Shown here: positions 1 through 6,680 of the stretch, in pieces
Numbering within the stretch: the first letter of the stretch is position 1
How the letters are laid out: each line of letters opens with the position of its first letter
Virus record (IMG/VR): IMGVR_UViG_3300042898_001602
Coordinates: 1-22,538 of that record
DNA from: a virus
DNA length: 22,538 bases
Strand: one strand, 5' to 3'
Notes under the pieces: model-generated
What the model saw: the letters and a program-made list of their open reading frames with translations, nothing else
Told to the model about the DNA's origin: nothing
The model's database searches: none
Position numbers and translations under genes: made by a program

Positions 1-212
1 TTAGTTCGAAACGAATTGTTGCTATATTTGTTACAATTAACCTAATTGCTTTCACCTATGTTGCGACTTTTACAACCTACGTTTGTCCCATTGCAATGTT
101 TGACACATTAGCATTGTTGACCGCAGGGTTGTTCGGTGGTACTGTAATTGAGAGATTCACAAAACAAGCAAAGAATGGCAACACCGAAAACACCAGCGAG
201 ATTAATAGCTGA
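1..212 (+). CDS. Holin-like small membrane protein, 5' end outside window
   Basis: An open frame enters from the left edge and ends at TGA 210-212, giving the last 69 complete residues. The visible part starts SSKRIVAIF and has two hydrophobic segments (about residues 5-22 and 28-48) joined by a short turn with a cysteine and a proline. A hydrophilic tail with E-R-F-T-K follows and ends NTSEINS. Two membrane helices, a short charged tail and a place just before a spanin-like gene fit a phage holin or holin-like protein; this role is inferred. Its 3' end overlaps the next gene by 38 bp. No start can be chosen because the gene is cut. Confidence 0.6.
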   Translation, partial: SSKRIVAIFVTINLIAFTYVATFTTYVCPIAMFDTLALLTAGLFGGTVIERFTKQAKNGNTENTSEINS

Positions 213-1176
213 GGAAGTTTGTTCTAAATTCAAAGACGCTCCTTCGCTCACTCTTGCGAAGAAATTGTTTGCAGAATATCCCGAAGTTTACACAACAGAA
301 GAACACGCGCGTGACTTTATCCGCACTATTCGTGGTAAGCATGGTAACCTTGAAAGAAAGAGAACAACGGACAAGTCATTGTTTGAAGCAAAGCCACGAC
401 CACTCAACCCATTTGCCCTTCCGAAGTCGTATGCTAAAAAGCGCAGACACGTTGAGGTTAAGGGAACGAAGTTTTTGATTCTTTGCGACGTTCACATTCC
501 TTATCAGGACAACGAAGCGTTGACCGTTGCAATTAACGAAGGTGTTCGTCAAGGGTGCGACGCGGTTATTCTAAATGGTGACGCGTTAGACTGTCACATG
601 ATTAGCGACTTTGTCAAAGATCCACGCAAGAGAAAATTCAAGGATGAGTTGTATGCAATGCGTCAATTTGTAGACACGTTACGCAAACAATTTCCAACAG
701 CTCACATCTATTATAAGGAAGGCAACCACGAAGAACGTTACTGGCGTTATATGAGAGTAAAAGCACCTGAGTTGTTTGACATTGACGCTTTCGACTTTGC
801 TTCATTGTGTCATTTAGATAAACACAACATCACTTGGATTGACGGAAAGAGCAAACTGAATATCGGTAAACTTTCAATCTTTCACGGACACGAGTTTGGC
901 AAGCAATTCCTTCCGTCTGTTAACGTAGCGCGTGGGTTGTTTATGAAGACGAAGGTGTCCGCGCTTTGCGGACATCATCACCAGACAGCAGAACACAACG
1001 AGAGGGACGCTAACGGCAAGTTTATTACTTGTTGGGGTGTTGGTTGCTTAAGTGAATTATCTCCTGACTACAATCCTTATTCGAAGTATAATCACGGCTT
1101 CGCTATCGTTGAGAAAGGAACGAACGGAAATTATAGCGTTAAGAATTTAAGAATACACGAAGGTCAGATATTATGA
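175..1176 (+). CDS. Calcineurin-like metallophosphoesterase
   Basis: The 333-aa protein carries the metallophosphatase motif series: D-x-H in CDVHIPYQD (D105, H107), GD in NGDALD (D136), GNHEER (N184, H185), HGHE (H237, H239) and GHHH (H267-H269). All metal ligands expected of a dinuclear calcineurin-like phosphoesterase are present. Residues 10-60 are basic and helical and may bind nucleic acid. ATG 175 is preferred to a TTG at 148, which would extend the product by nine residues. The gene overlaps the holin-like gene upstream and ends in an ATGA overlap with the spanin-like gene. Substrate is unknown; phage relatives are thought to act on nucleic acids or phosphoproteins. Its place between membrane genes is where an endolysin might be expected, but no peptidoglycan-hydrolase motif is seen. 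Confidence 0.88.
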   Translation: MATPKTPARLIAEEVCSKFKDAPSLTLAKKLFAEYPEVYTTEEHARDFIRTIRGKHGNLERKRTTDKSLFEAKPRPLNPFALPKSYAKKRRHVEVKGTKFLILCDVHIPYQDNEALTVAINEGVRQGCDAVILNGDALDCHMISDFVKDPRKRKFKDELYAMRQFVDTLRKQFPTAHIYYKEGNHEERYWRYMRVKAPELFDIDAFDFASLCHLDKHNITWIDGKSKLNIGKLSIFHGHEFGKQFLPSVNVARGLFMKTKVSALCGHHHQTAEHNERDANGKFITCWGVGCLSELSPDYNPYSKYNHGFAIVEKGTNGNYSVKNLRIHEGQIL

Positions 1177-1748
1177 GAAGGAATATACTTGCGGCATTAC
1201 TACTATTTATTGGAACATCATTACTTTGGTTAGTGTTGTGTTGGAACTTATGGGGACGACCTGTTGCAAATAATACAACAACTGAAATTCAAAAGCAAGA
1301 TAGCATTATAAACTACAACGCTGGCGAATACGACCGACTACTTACAGAACAGATTGAACTTTACAAACAACTTCGAACCTATGAAGATGCTCAACTTACA
1401 GCCAAAACCACCTATAAAAGAACTGTTTCTTCTGTTATTATTCGAGATACTATTACTATTGTTGATGTTATCCGTTTGGTGAACTCTTGCGATAGCGTTA
1501 TCGCTTCCGATTCGCTTGTTATTGACAATCTCAAAGGACAATTGAACATTGAAGGTGAAAAGATAAACAACTTACAAGAAGTCGTTGAGGCTTATGAACA
1601 GAAGGAAGACATATTGACCGAAGAAATTAACACTTTAGCTGCTGATAAAAAGAAATTAGAGAAACAAAAAAAGCGCAGAAACCACGCTTTGATTGTAACA
1701 ACTACGGTAGCAGTTCTTTCTACTTTTGTTCTGTCAATTTTACTTTAG
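1173..1748 (+). CDS. Two-TM coiled-coil membrane protein, spanin-like
   Basis: This 191-aa protein has an N-terminal membrane segment (residues 5-27), a long polar stretch rich in E, Q, K and heptad hydrophobics (about 35-170, strongest coiled coil 115-165) and a second membrane segment (171-191) preceded by KKRRN. A cysteine at residue 23 (LVLC-W) lies near where a lipobox cysteine would be, but the -1 residue is L, not the usual G/A/S. A coiled coil tethered at both ends recalls unimolecular spanins, which bridge inner and outer membrane at lysis. Neighbouring a holin-like gene supports this. A structural or superinfection role cannot be excluded. Its 3' end overlaps the convergent minus-strand gene by 29 bp. 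Confidence 0.6.
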   Translation: MRRNILAALLLFIGTSLLWLVLCWNLWGRPVANNTTTEIQKQDSIINYNAGEYDRLLTEQIELYKQLRTYEDAQLTAKTTYKRTVSSVIIRDTITIVDVIRLVNSCDSVIASDSLVIDNLKGQLNIEGEKINNLQEVVEAYEQKEDILTEEINTLAADKKKLEKQKKRRNHALIVTTTVAVLSTFVLSILL

Positions 1749-1896
1749 ATTCAGGAATGTAAAACTTCATTGAGAACTGGATAGCTTCGCTTAAAAATAT
1801 ATTGCGACTATTCTCACCTCTCTTTTCGTCTATCTCGTCCCACAGGTCTTTGTGTAAGTACACGCAGATACCTTTCTTAGTTTTGCTCTGCGCCAT
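1720..1896 (-). CDS. Small ribbon-helix-helix-like DNA-binding protein
   Basis: Reading the minus strand from ATG at 1896 to TAG at 1720 gives 58 aa beginning MAQSKTKKGICVYLHKDLWD. A short beta strand (GICVYL) is followed by two helices (KDLWDEIDEKRGEN and SRNIFLSEAIQFSMK) with an S-R-N turn between. This is the strand-helix-helix layout of Arc/MetJ/CopG repressors, often used by phages for autoregulation. The gene fills the apparent gap 1749-1876, overlaps the upstream gene by 20 bp, and runs convergently 29 bp into the spanin-like gene. It is the last gene of the leftward operon. The fold assignment rests on pattern only; the coding call is supported by the operon-style overlap and a sensible protein. 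Confidence 0.72.
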   Translation of the reverse strand: MAQSKTKKGICVYLHKDLWDEIDEKRGENSRNIFLSEAIQFSMKFYIPESKVKLTEQK

Positions 1897-2101
1897 CTTC
1901 TTTTGTTTTAGTCATCATTGAACCTATCATAAGCGCAAGATAAATTTTCTCTTTCGCGTTTAAGTCTTTTCGTTGTGAAAGCTCCAGAAGGATGTCTCCG
2001 AGAATCTTTCCCTGTTGAAAGTAGGTTGCAATTGAATTGACGATTTCGCGCTCACGATCGTATGTCATTTTGAGCGTTTCGTAAAGGGGTGTTTGTTTCA
2101 T
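1877..2101 (-). CDS. Hypothetical 74-aa protein
   Basis: This small, helical, mixed-charge protein begins MKQTPLYETLKMTYDRE. The frame can be extended to 2140, but the ATG at 2101 is chosen because it forms an ATGA overlap with the stop of the upstream gene (2098-2100), the rule in this operon. The middle (NSIATYFQQGKILGDILLELS) and the end (KEKIYLALMIGSMMTK) look like amphipathic helices. No family is recognised. It sits between a small AKQCALIAVD-family protein and the ribbon-helix-helix gene, at the distal end of the leftward operon next to the terminase. Confidence 0.65.
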   Translation of the reverse strand: MKQTPLYETLKMTYDREREIVNSIATYFQQGKILGDILLELSQRKDLNAKEKIYLALMIGSMMTKTKEDGAEQN

Positions 2102-2331
2102 ATTATTATTTTTTCTATTTCTTCTTTTACTTTTTCCCAATAATCATAGCTAAAATCTTCTCCGCAACAAATAGCAATAGACCAAGATTCAAATTCAGTT
2201 AAATAAAAATCTACTGCAATTAAAGCGCATTGTTTTGCGTCTTCCCTTGCTTCGTCGTCGTATAACAAACCTGCTCGCAAATAAATGCAATACCTGTTGA
2301 ACAGTTCTTCCGCTTTCTCTTTTGGTGTCAT
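2098..2331 (-). CDS. Small phage protein with AKQCALIAVD motif
   Basis: The 77-aa product starts MTPKEKAEELFNRYC and contains AKQCALIAVDFYL. This pairing of an MTPKEKAEEL start with a K-Q-C-A-L-I-A-V-D helix is a layout I recognise from many unannotated Bacteroidota phage and prophage proteins of 60-90 aa. No enzymatic motif is visible; the protein looks all-helical. It lies just downstream of the large terminase with a short gap and is coupled by ATGA to the next gene. Function unknown. Confidence 0.72.
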   Translation of the reverse strand: MTPKEKAEELFNRYCIYLRAGLLYDDEAREDAKQCALIAVDFYLTEFESWSIAICCGEDFSYDYWEKVKEEIEKIII

Positions 2332-2355
2332 TTTGTAAATGTATGCTAAATTATT

Positions 2356-3666
2356 TTATCCTACAACATATTGTCCATAAGAAGGATTAAGTTCGAAATA
2401 CATTCGCATCATGATTGCGTCGGCAACGTCAGGCGAAATACCTTCGCGGTTCTTGATTACGTCCTTCGGAGTGACCATAAGTTTACCGTCCACGTCAGCG
2501 CGGTGTCGTTTAATCATTTCGAGCTCACGAATAATTTGTTCTTTGCGTGTGCTGGATAAAATAGTGACCTTGTTTTCTTCAACGTACTGAGCCAACTTGT
2601 AGTAACATTCGCTTTTGAGATTTTGGTATTGTGGGTGTTTGGGTTTAGATCCGTTGACAAACCCTCGACATTTCAAGAAGTCAACGACACCACCACCAAC
2701 TCCGTCTTCGTCGCACACTACGTCTTGCAATAAAATTGAGTGTTGTTGACAGGTTAAACGAACTTTGTTCACGACTTCGTCTAACGCTGCTCTATTCATT
2801 TCAATTACATCAATGATAGTTAGACCTTCCCAAACGCAGATAATCGTTCTATCCTTCCCGAAACGCGCAATGTCGGCTGTGATATACTTCTTCCCTTCAT
2901 TGATTACTTCGTTCCTAAACATTCGAAGTAAGTTCTCCGTTTGAAAGAGTTTGTCGCTGTCGTCGTCGAACTCCCAGTTGCCTTCGAGCAGACGTTTGCG
3001 GTCGTATTCTGGAAGTCTTCGTAACGATTCAATATAAGCAACAGGAAGGAAGGGATTGTCCTGTGGTAACGCTTGAACAAATGCGCGATGTGAAGGCAAT
3101 TCGTTGCGGTTGTTCTTCATGTAGAACTCATTGTACAACCATCCCTTCGCAGGATTGCATGACAAGAAACCTTTGGGAATTAACCCAAACTCGTTCAACT
3201 TAAATCGGCATCTGGAGTGAACAATGCTGACCGCCTTTTCAGTTACTTCGGAACACTCGTCAATAAAGTAATCTGTGATTTCTAACGATCCAAGTGAGTT
3301 GAAATTTACATCGGACGGATAAGCGAATAAATCTTTCAAAACAATTTCGCTTCCGTTAAAGAATTTTATTACGTTGGATTGTCCGTTAAACGTGTAGTGT
3401 TTATTCGCTATCAATCCAAATTCTTCAGCGGTTTCAAAGAACGTGTTTAACGTCGTCTTTTTCAACGTATCTAATTTGCTACGTCCAATAAGAGAACGCG
3501 TACCTGCGTACTTCAAACGACGCTGTATCTGCCACATACAACCGAACTTCGTCTTACCACCCCCTGCCGCGCCTCCGTATAACAACTGTTCAACGATGCT
3601 GTCGGTGTTCAAATAGTTTAACGCTTCAATCTGACGCGGTAGGTATTCGGGTTTGTATGGATTCAA
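2356..3666 (-). CDS. terL: Terminase large subunit (TerL)
   Basis: The 436-aa protein is the DNA-packaging motor. The ATPase half shows a Walker A-like loop GGAAGGGKT (31-39), Walker B plus catalytic acid in ITDYFIDECSE (D136, E137) and a coupling motif SCNPAKGW (169-176). The nuclease half has the RNase H-like acidic residues: TADIARFGKD (D265), VVCDEDGVGGG (D319-D321) and SPDVADA (D413, D416). Length is normal for the family. No ATG lies before the P-loop, so the start is probably TTG at 3666, forming TTGA with the stop of the upstream gene. Unusually, the gene is on the minus strand at the end of the replication-type operon, away from the structural genes and from the possible small subunit at 11209. 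Confidence 0.95.
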   Translation of the reverse strand: MNPYKPEYLPRQIEALNYLNTDSIVEQLLYGGAAGGGKTKFGCMWQIQRRLKYAGTRSLIGRSKLDTLKKTTLNTFFETAEEFGLIANKHYTFNGQSNVIKFFNGSEIVLKDLFAYPSDVNFNSLGSLEITDYFIDECSEVTEKAVSIVHSRCRFKLNEFGLIPKGFLSCNPAKGWLYNEFYMKNNRNELPSHRAFVQALPQDNPFLPVAYIESLRRLPEYDRKRLLEGNWEFDDDSDKLFQTENLLRMFRNEVINEGKKYITADIARFGKDRTIICVWEGLTIIDVIEMNRAALDEVVNKVRLTCQQHSILLQDVVCDEDGVGGGVVDFLKCRGFVNGSKPKHPQYQNLKSECYYKLAQYVEENKVTILSSTRKEQIIRELEMIKRHRADVDGKLMVTPKDVIKNREGISPDVADAIMMRMYFELNPSYGQYVVG

Positions 3667-4010
3667 AATAGAGATAATTGATTTTCAACCACAGGACAAA
3701 GTTCGTCTTGAAGTATTTGAATTATACTGTCGTATTTCTTTAAGTCATTGTTTTGCTTCACTTGATGCAGAAGCAATTCAAGACCAGCATTGAACGCTTC
3801 GCTTTTGGTTTCGTAAACGCAATGTTTAGCGTGGTAAAGTAAAGGCTGCGACCAACCTTGATCCTTGCCTTGAAACCTAATTGAATAACTCCAATTTCCG
3901 TTCTGAACAATAGCGGTGTTCACCTGCGCTTCATAGCCCTTAATACATTTGAATGTCTTCAAGATAGGATTCTCGCAAACACCTTGTTCGTTAAATGTGA
4001 ACTGGCTCAT
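3663..4010 (-). CDS. Phage protein ending in a clamp-binding motif (QLSLF)
   Basis: This 115-aa protein starts MSQFTFNEQGVCENP and has a beta-rich middle (NWSYSIRFQG, then SQPLLYHAKHCVYETK) followed by helices (EAFNAGLELLLHQVKQ and DSIIQILQDEL). Its last five residues are QLSLF, matching the bacterial beta-sliding-clamp binding consensus QL(S/D)LF, at the exact C terminus where such peptides are accessible. It overlaps the 251-aa gene upstream by 4 bp and terL downstream by TTGA. The rest matches no named domain I can identify. The sequence suggests it is recruited to the host DnaN clamp, as adaptor, inhibitor or part of a replication-linked complex; that role is inference. Confidence 0.8.
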   Translation of the reverse strand: MSQFTFNEQGVCENPILKTFKCIKGYEAQVNTAIVQNGNWSYSIRFQGKDQGWSQPLLYHAKHCVYETKSEAFNAGLELLLHQVKQNNDLKKYDSIIQILQDELCPVVENQLSLF

Positions 4011-4762
4011 TGCTTCGACAAGTATAATTTGTACAACTCACGCATACCTTCAAAGCGAATCGATTCTTTCAATAACATTCTTTTCCTGTCGCTCATTCGC
4101 TCAACCATTGATTGAACGAGCTGTTGTTCGAAGTAGATGTTCTTCTTCGCGTTTGCTTTGCACAACCTGTATTCTTCTTCGGTGAAGGTGTCAGCGTTTA
4201 TCTGTTTACTTTCTTCGAGCCAACGCATAAGCGACACCGCACGAATCTCAATGACCGTATATTTTCCTTTCTTGAAGTTGTGCAAGTCTTCTGCAAACAT
4301 TCTTCTCCAGCTATCGTCGTTTACCGCCATTTCTTTTTCTTTTAGTTGTTTAGATTCTTCCTCTTTTGATTCCGCAATTTCACGTTGTATTTGTAGATTC
4401 GCCTTGTCCCTGTGTGGTTTGTAGTGAGTCAACACGTCGCCAATAAACGACACGCTTAACGCTCCGAAGTGTTCGCATTTCTTTGATAGTTCATTCGCTG
4501 CGTTCAATTCGAAGGCGAGGTTGAAGTGTTCGAACGTAACCCAACGAAAGTGCTTGCCTATGAACTCATGCAACATTTGCAACAGTTGCGCTTCTGGTAA
4601 CGCGATGCCGTACATAGCGCACACCTTCGAGCATAACTTAACGAACGCAGGTAGTTCGTAATCGGCAACAAACGCGCTTTCACGCTCTGCACGATCAACC
4701 CTTTGTGTAGTTGTGAGCGTCGTTGTAGATGCGTTGCGCAGCATCGGAGTCGAATTTTCCAT
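4007..4762 (-). CDS. Putative phage replication-associated protein
   Basis: This 251-aa helical protein begins MENSTPMLRNAS when read from ATG 4762. That ATG is preferred to 4798 because it is preceded by the leader CTAAAATCAAAA seen before other genes of this operon. Features are a helical N-terminal domain with FRWVTFEHFNLAFELNAANE, then SFIGDVLTHYKPHRDKA, then a charged coiled-coil linker (about 145-175) and a basic helical C terminus. The F..W..F..AFE..A layout followed by a Y-x-x-x-R motif resembles phage replication-initiator or DnaD-like proteins, but I cannot name a family with certainty. It overlaps the upstream 141-aa gene by 68 bp, and the next gene by 4 bp. Confidence 0.68.
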   Translation of the reverse strand: MENSTPMLRNASTTTLTTTQRVDRAERESAFVADYELPAFVKLCSKVCAMYGIALPEAQLLQMLHEFIGKHFRWVTFEHFNLAFELNAANELSKKCEHFGALSVSFIGDVLTHYKPHRDKANLQIQREIAESKEEESKQLKEKEMAVNDDSWRRMFAEDLHNFKKGKYTVIEIRAVSLMRWLEESKQINADTFTEEEYRLCKANAKKNIYFEQQLVQSMVERMSDRKRMLLKESIRFEGMRELYKLYLSKQ

Positions 4763-5120
4763 TTTTGATTTTAGTTTGTTGGTTTGTTTGAGTTGCAAAT
4801 TTAGTTAAGTCCCACGTCCGAACGGCAGCCTTCCAGTCTTTCATTTGATTGCGTCCGACCTTCCAACCGTTTGCTTCGTAGTGCGCGTGGAATTTCTCGG
4901 TAAACTTCAGCGCGTCGTCGTTGCTTAGTTTTTCGCAAGCGTAGTCGTAGATTTCAACAACTGTTGGTTTCTTGAATGGCGACTTCTTTTCTTTTGCTAT
5001 TAGCGTTGGAGCGGTTGGAACGGACAAGCGAATAAGTATGTCGTTTATCTTTTGTTCTTGCTCTTGCATTGCTGCTTCTAGCTGAACGATTCGATATTTT
5101 AGTTGTAGTATTAGCATCAT
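4695..5120 (-). CDS. Coiled-coil protein with WKVGRNQMKDWKAAVRTW-type C-terminal domain
   Basis: This 141-aa protein has an N-terminal leucine/glutamine coiled coil (residues 3-33), a proline/lysine linker, then a compact domain (about 50-105). That domain contains PTVVEIYDYACEK, FHAHYEANGWKVG and MKDWKAAVRTW. I recognise a similar GWKVG...MKDWK-A...W signature at the C termini of many phage and plasmid replication or primosome-type proteins, where it probably binds DNA or a helicase loader. The start ATG at 5120 overlaps the upstream stop (ATGA). Together with the following 251-aa protein it may form a two-gene replication-initiation module; this is inferred from the motif and the neighbouring DnaA-like gene. 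Confidence 0.72.
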   Translation of the reverse strand: MMLILQLKYRIVQLEAAMQEQEQKINDILIRLSVPTAPTLIAKEKKSPFKKPTVVEIYDYACEKLSNDDALKFTEKFHAHYEANGWKVGRNQMKDWKAAVRTWDLTKFATQTNQQTKIKNGKFDSDAAQRIYNDAHNYTKG

Positions 5121-5332
5121 TTTGTTCCTCCGTAAGTTTCGTTGTAAAAATCTTCAAATTGAATTTCAAATATTTTTCTTAATTTTTCATTAGTAGTAAC
5201 ATTATCTAAAGCAGCTTCTTTCATCTGCTCCTTTTCCATTTGCTTGGCTTGGATAAAGTCACCTTCCATTAAATTGATATTGTGCTTGTATCGATATTCC
5301 AACCATTCAACCGCAGTTTGTTTCTTTTCCAT
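5117..5332 (-). CDS. Small TAVEWLEYR/EQMK-type phage protein
   Basis: The 71-aa protein starts MEKKQTAVEWLEYRYK, continues with a long charged helix (IQAKQMEKEQMKEAA) and ends FEDFYNETYGGTK. The order TAVEWL, then QAKxMEKEQM, then YNETYG is very common among unannotated Bacteroidota phage proteins of about 70-90 aa. Function is unknown. ATG 5332 has the leader CTAAATAACT directly before it, close to the leader upstream of 7765. The gene is coupled to the next by ATGA. Confidence 0.8.
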   Translation of the reverse strand: MEKKQTAVEWLEYRYKHNINLMEGDFIQAKQMEKEQMKEAALDNVTTNEKLRKIFEIQFEDFYNETYGGTK

Positions 5333-5349
5333 AGTTATTTAGTTTTTAG

Positions 5350-5553
5350 TTAGTCCCATCCTTCGCCTTTTGCGTCGTCGTCTGCGTCGTCCCATTCTTG
5401 ACAGTCAAAACAGACTTTGATTTCTCCTTCGTCATCTACAAATTCGTAGGCGGTGTCCCAATCTTCAAGCTGTTGGTCACGTAAGATTTCATCAACTCGC
5501 TCTCCGAGTTCTTTGCTTTCGCAGTTTGGACAGAATGTCAATTCACTTTTCAT
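5350..5553 (-). CDS. Small acidic zinc-ribbon protein
   Basis: This 67-aa, strongly acidic protein has two CxxC knuckles, FCPNC (C8, C11) and VCFDC (C48, C51), the four-cysteine arrangement of a zinc ribbon. The tail is a run of D and E ending KGEGWD. Zinc ribbons of this size usually mediate protein or nucleic-acid contacts; the acidity makes protein binding or DNA mimicry possible, which is speculation. ATG 5553 follows the exact 16-base leader element described at 5560-5575. It lies between the DnaA-like gene and the TAVEWL protein. Confidence 0.72.
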   Translation of the reverse strand: MKSELTFCPNCESKELGERVDEILRDQQLEDWDTAYEFVDDEGEIKVCFDCQEWDDADDDAKGEGWD

Positions 5554-5559
5554 AGTTTT

Positions 5560-5575
5560 AGTTATTTGATTTTAG
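5560..5575 (-). repeat. Leader repeat, copy 1
   Basis: The minus strand reads CTAAAATCAAATAACT, identical over 16 bases to 7766-7781. It lies 6 bases before ATG 5553 and contains the TAA stop of the DnaA-like gene. Related sequences precede ATG 5332 and ATG 4762. The element probably combines termination of the upstream frame with a structure-free, A-rich translation start. Confidence 0.6.
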
Positions 5576-6095
5576 ATTTTCTTTTTGCGCTGAGTGTCTT
5601 TTGATGCTCAACGTGTTCGACAAATTTAGTAAAAAAAGTCATTGGTTTAGCATAACCCATTTCATTTAGTATAAAACAAATGCGTTCAACGTTTGCTCGG
5701 TAGTATTTGTCCCATTCTACCTGAGCAGATACCTGCTTGATTCCGTGTAGGATTGTCGCGTGGTCTTTCTTATAACGGTCACCTACGTTTTGAAGTGAAA
5801 GAACGTAACAAGGACGAATGATAAAGAATATAATTTGTCGTGCGGTTACTATCTCACGTTTCCTTGTTGTCTTATACAATGCCTGTGAAGGAACTCCCAA
5901 GACTGAACACGTCACATCTTCCAGAGCCGACCAAAACATATCTCGTTCGTTTTCCATTTGCTTTTGCATTTCAATTTGTTCACTCGTTAATCTTTCGTAG
6001 CGTGGAGTAATCATCGTCCACAATAACTCGAAGCGTTCCATGTGTCTGAATGGTATCATGTCAAGCACTTCGTTTCTTATCTGTTCGTTAGTCAT
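5562..6095 (-). CDS. DnaA domain IV-like DNA-binding protein
   Basis: This 177-aa protein contains the DNA-binding signature of DnaA domain IV in residues 76-122: TRKREIVTARQIIFFIIR, then SLQNVGDRYKKDHATILHGI. The bacterial equivalent is (R)REIVxARQIAMYL followed by SLxxIGxxFGxRDHTTVxHA, so R/K-D-H and the preceding G are kept. There is no AAA+ ATPase domain. Residues 1-60 are a helical, charged extension, and the tail is basic. Such stand-alone domains are frequent in Bacteroidota phages and probably bind DnaA boxes, guiding or blocking host DnaA. ATG 6095 overlaps the upstream stop by 8 bp. Confidence 0.87.
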   Translation of the reverse strand: MTNEQIRNEVLDMIPFRHMERFELLWTMITPRYERLTSEQIEMQKQMENERDMFWSALEDVTCSVLGVPSQALYKTTRKREIVTARQIIFFIIRPCYVLSLQNVGDRYKKDHATILHGIKQVSAQVEWDKYYRANVERICFILNEMGYAKPMTFFTKFVEHVEHQKTLSAKRKSKIK

Positions 6096-6327
6096 TTTCT
6101 TCGTTGATTAGTTTGGTAGGTGTAAAGGTGCTGAATACTTCTTCGCGTGAAAGACCTGTGTGCAAACAAATGTTGTTGAAGTCTTTGATTCTCATTCGCT
6201 CTGGGTGTGTAACGTAAAGTCGTGCTGTTGGATCACTGATTCGTAAAGCTGCTTTGAAGTTAGTCAGCGTCTTGAAGTTAATCTTGACTAAGCGACCAAA
6301 GGGTGTTGAATAGATTTGCTTGTTCAT
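6088..6327 (-). CDS. Putative HTH transcriptional regulator, Cro-like
   Basis: This 79-aa protein may be a small helix-turn-helix regulator. The segment FKAALRISDPTARLYVTHPE reads like a helix-turn-helix with the recognition helix at DPTARLYV. It is followed by MRIKDFNNICLHTGLSREEVF, similar to the second half of XRE/Cro domains, where the terminal helices pack on the HTH. No strict consensus match can be claimed. ATG 6327 overlaps the previous stop as ATGA, and the stop overlaps the DnaA-like gene. A Cro-like autorepressor of the leftward operon would be a natural role; this is inferred. Confidence 0.62.
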   Translation of the reverse strand: MNKQIYSTPFGRLVKINFKTLTNFKAALRISDPTARLYVTHPERMRIKDFNNICLHTGLSREEVFSTFTPTKLINEEND

Positions 6328-6617
6328 TTCTTTAATAGTGGTTTGATTAGTTGCGCTTTCTTCTTGTTGTCTTTGTCATTCGTTCCGCGCAGCTCTGGAT
6401 TGTATTGCTTGACCAATCGTGCTATGCGTGTGATGTTGTCAGCGCTGACATACTTGCCGCTTTCGTACATGGCGAAGAAGTTGCTTGTGATGTCTTTGCG
6501 TTCGTCGAACTGTTGTTCCCAAACTTTTACGCAAAGTGCTTTGTTGTTGTTGCGGAGAAATTTATACTTCTTCAGTAGTTTCTCAACGCGGTTTTCAAGT
6601 GTTACTAATTTTTTCAT
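6324..6617 (-). CDS. Phage protein with ITRIARLVKQYNPELRG motif
   Basis: The 97-aa basic protein starts MKKLVTLENRVEKLLKKY and contains VKVWEQQF, then NFFAMYESGKYVSADNITR followed by IARLVKQYNPELRG. This matches a family of about 100 aa I know from many Bacteroidota and other phages, with the pattern L-R-D/N-N...V-W...G-K-(L/Y)-x-S-A-(E/D)-x-I-T-R-(A/I)-R-x-x-(L/V)-Q/K...P-x-L-R-G. Function is not established; its association with replication genes and basic helices suggest DNA binding. ATG 6617 is preceded by the A-rich leader AAACCAACAAA, just downstream of the hairpin at 6650-6673. Confidence 0.8.
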   Translation of the reverse strand: MKKLVTLENRVEKLLKKYKFLRNNNKALCVKVWEQQFDERKDITSNFFAMYESGKYVSADNITRIARLVKQYNPELRGTNDKDNKKKAQLIKPLLKK

Positions 6618-6649
6618 TTTGTTGGTTTTGATTTATTAAGTTAAAATTA

Positions 6650-6673
6650 GAGAGGGTATATTTCAACCCTCTC
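6650..6673 (-). terminator. Perfect 8-bp hairpin, possible intrinsic terminator or attenuator
   Basis: GAGAGGGT (6650-6657) and ACCCTCTC (6666-6673) pair perfectly across an 8-base loop. Read on the minus strand the stem begins 7 bases after the stop of the SSB-like gene and is followed by TAATTTTAAC, a moderately U-rich tail. It lies in the only sizeable gap (63 bp) of the central leftward operon, so it may end part of the transcripts after the SSB gene or protect the upstream 3' end. Termination strength cannot be judged by eye. Confidence 0.55.
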
Positions 6674-6680
6674 GTATTAT

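Noticed and set aside
1738-1770. TTTTAC/GTAAAA inverted repeat at the convergent gene ends, possible bidirectional terminator.
   Set aside because: Only six A/T-rich pairs with a 15-base loop, and it lies inside the coding end of the 58-aa gene; too weak.
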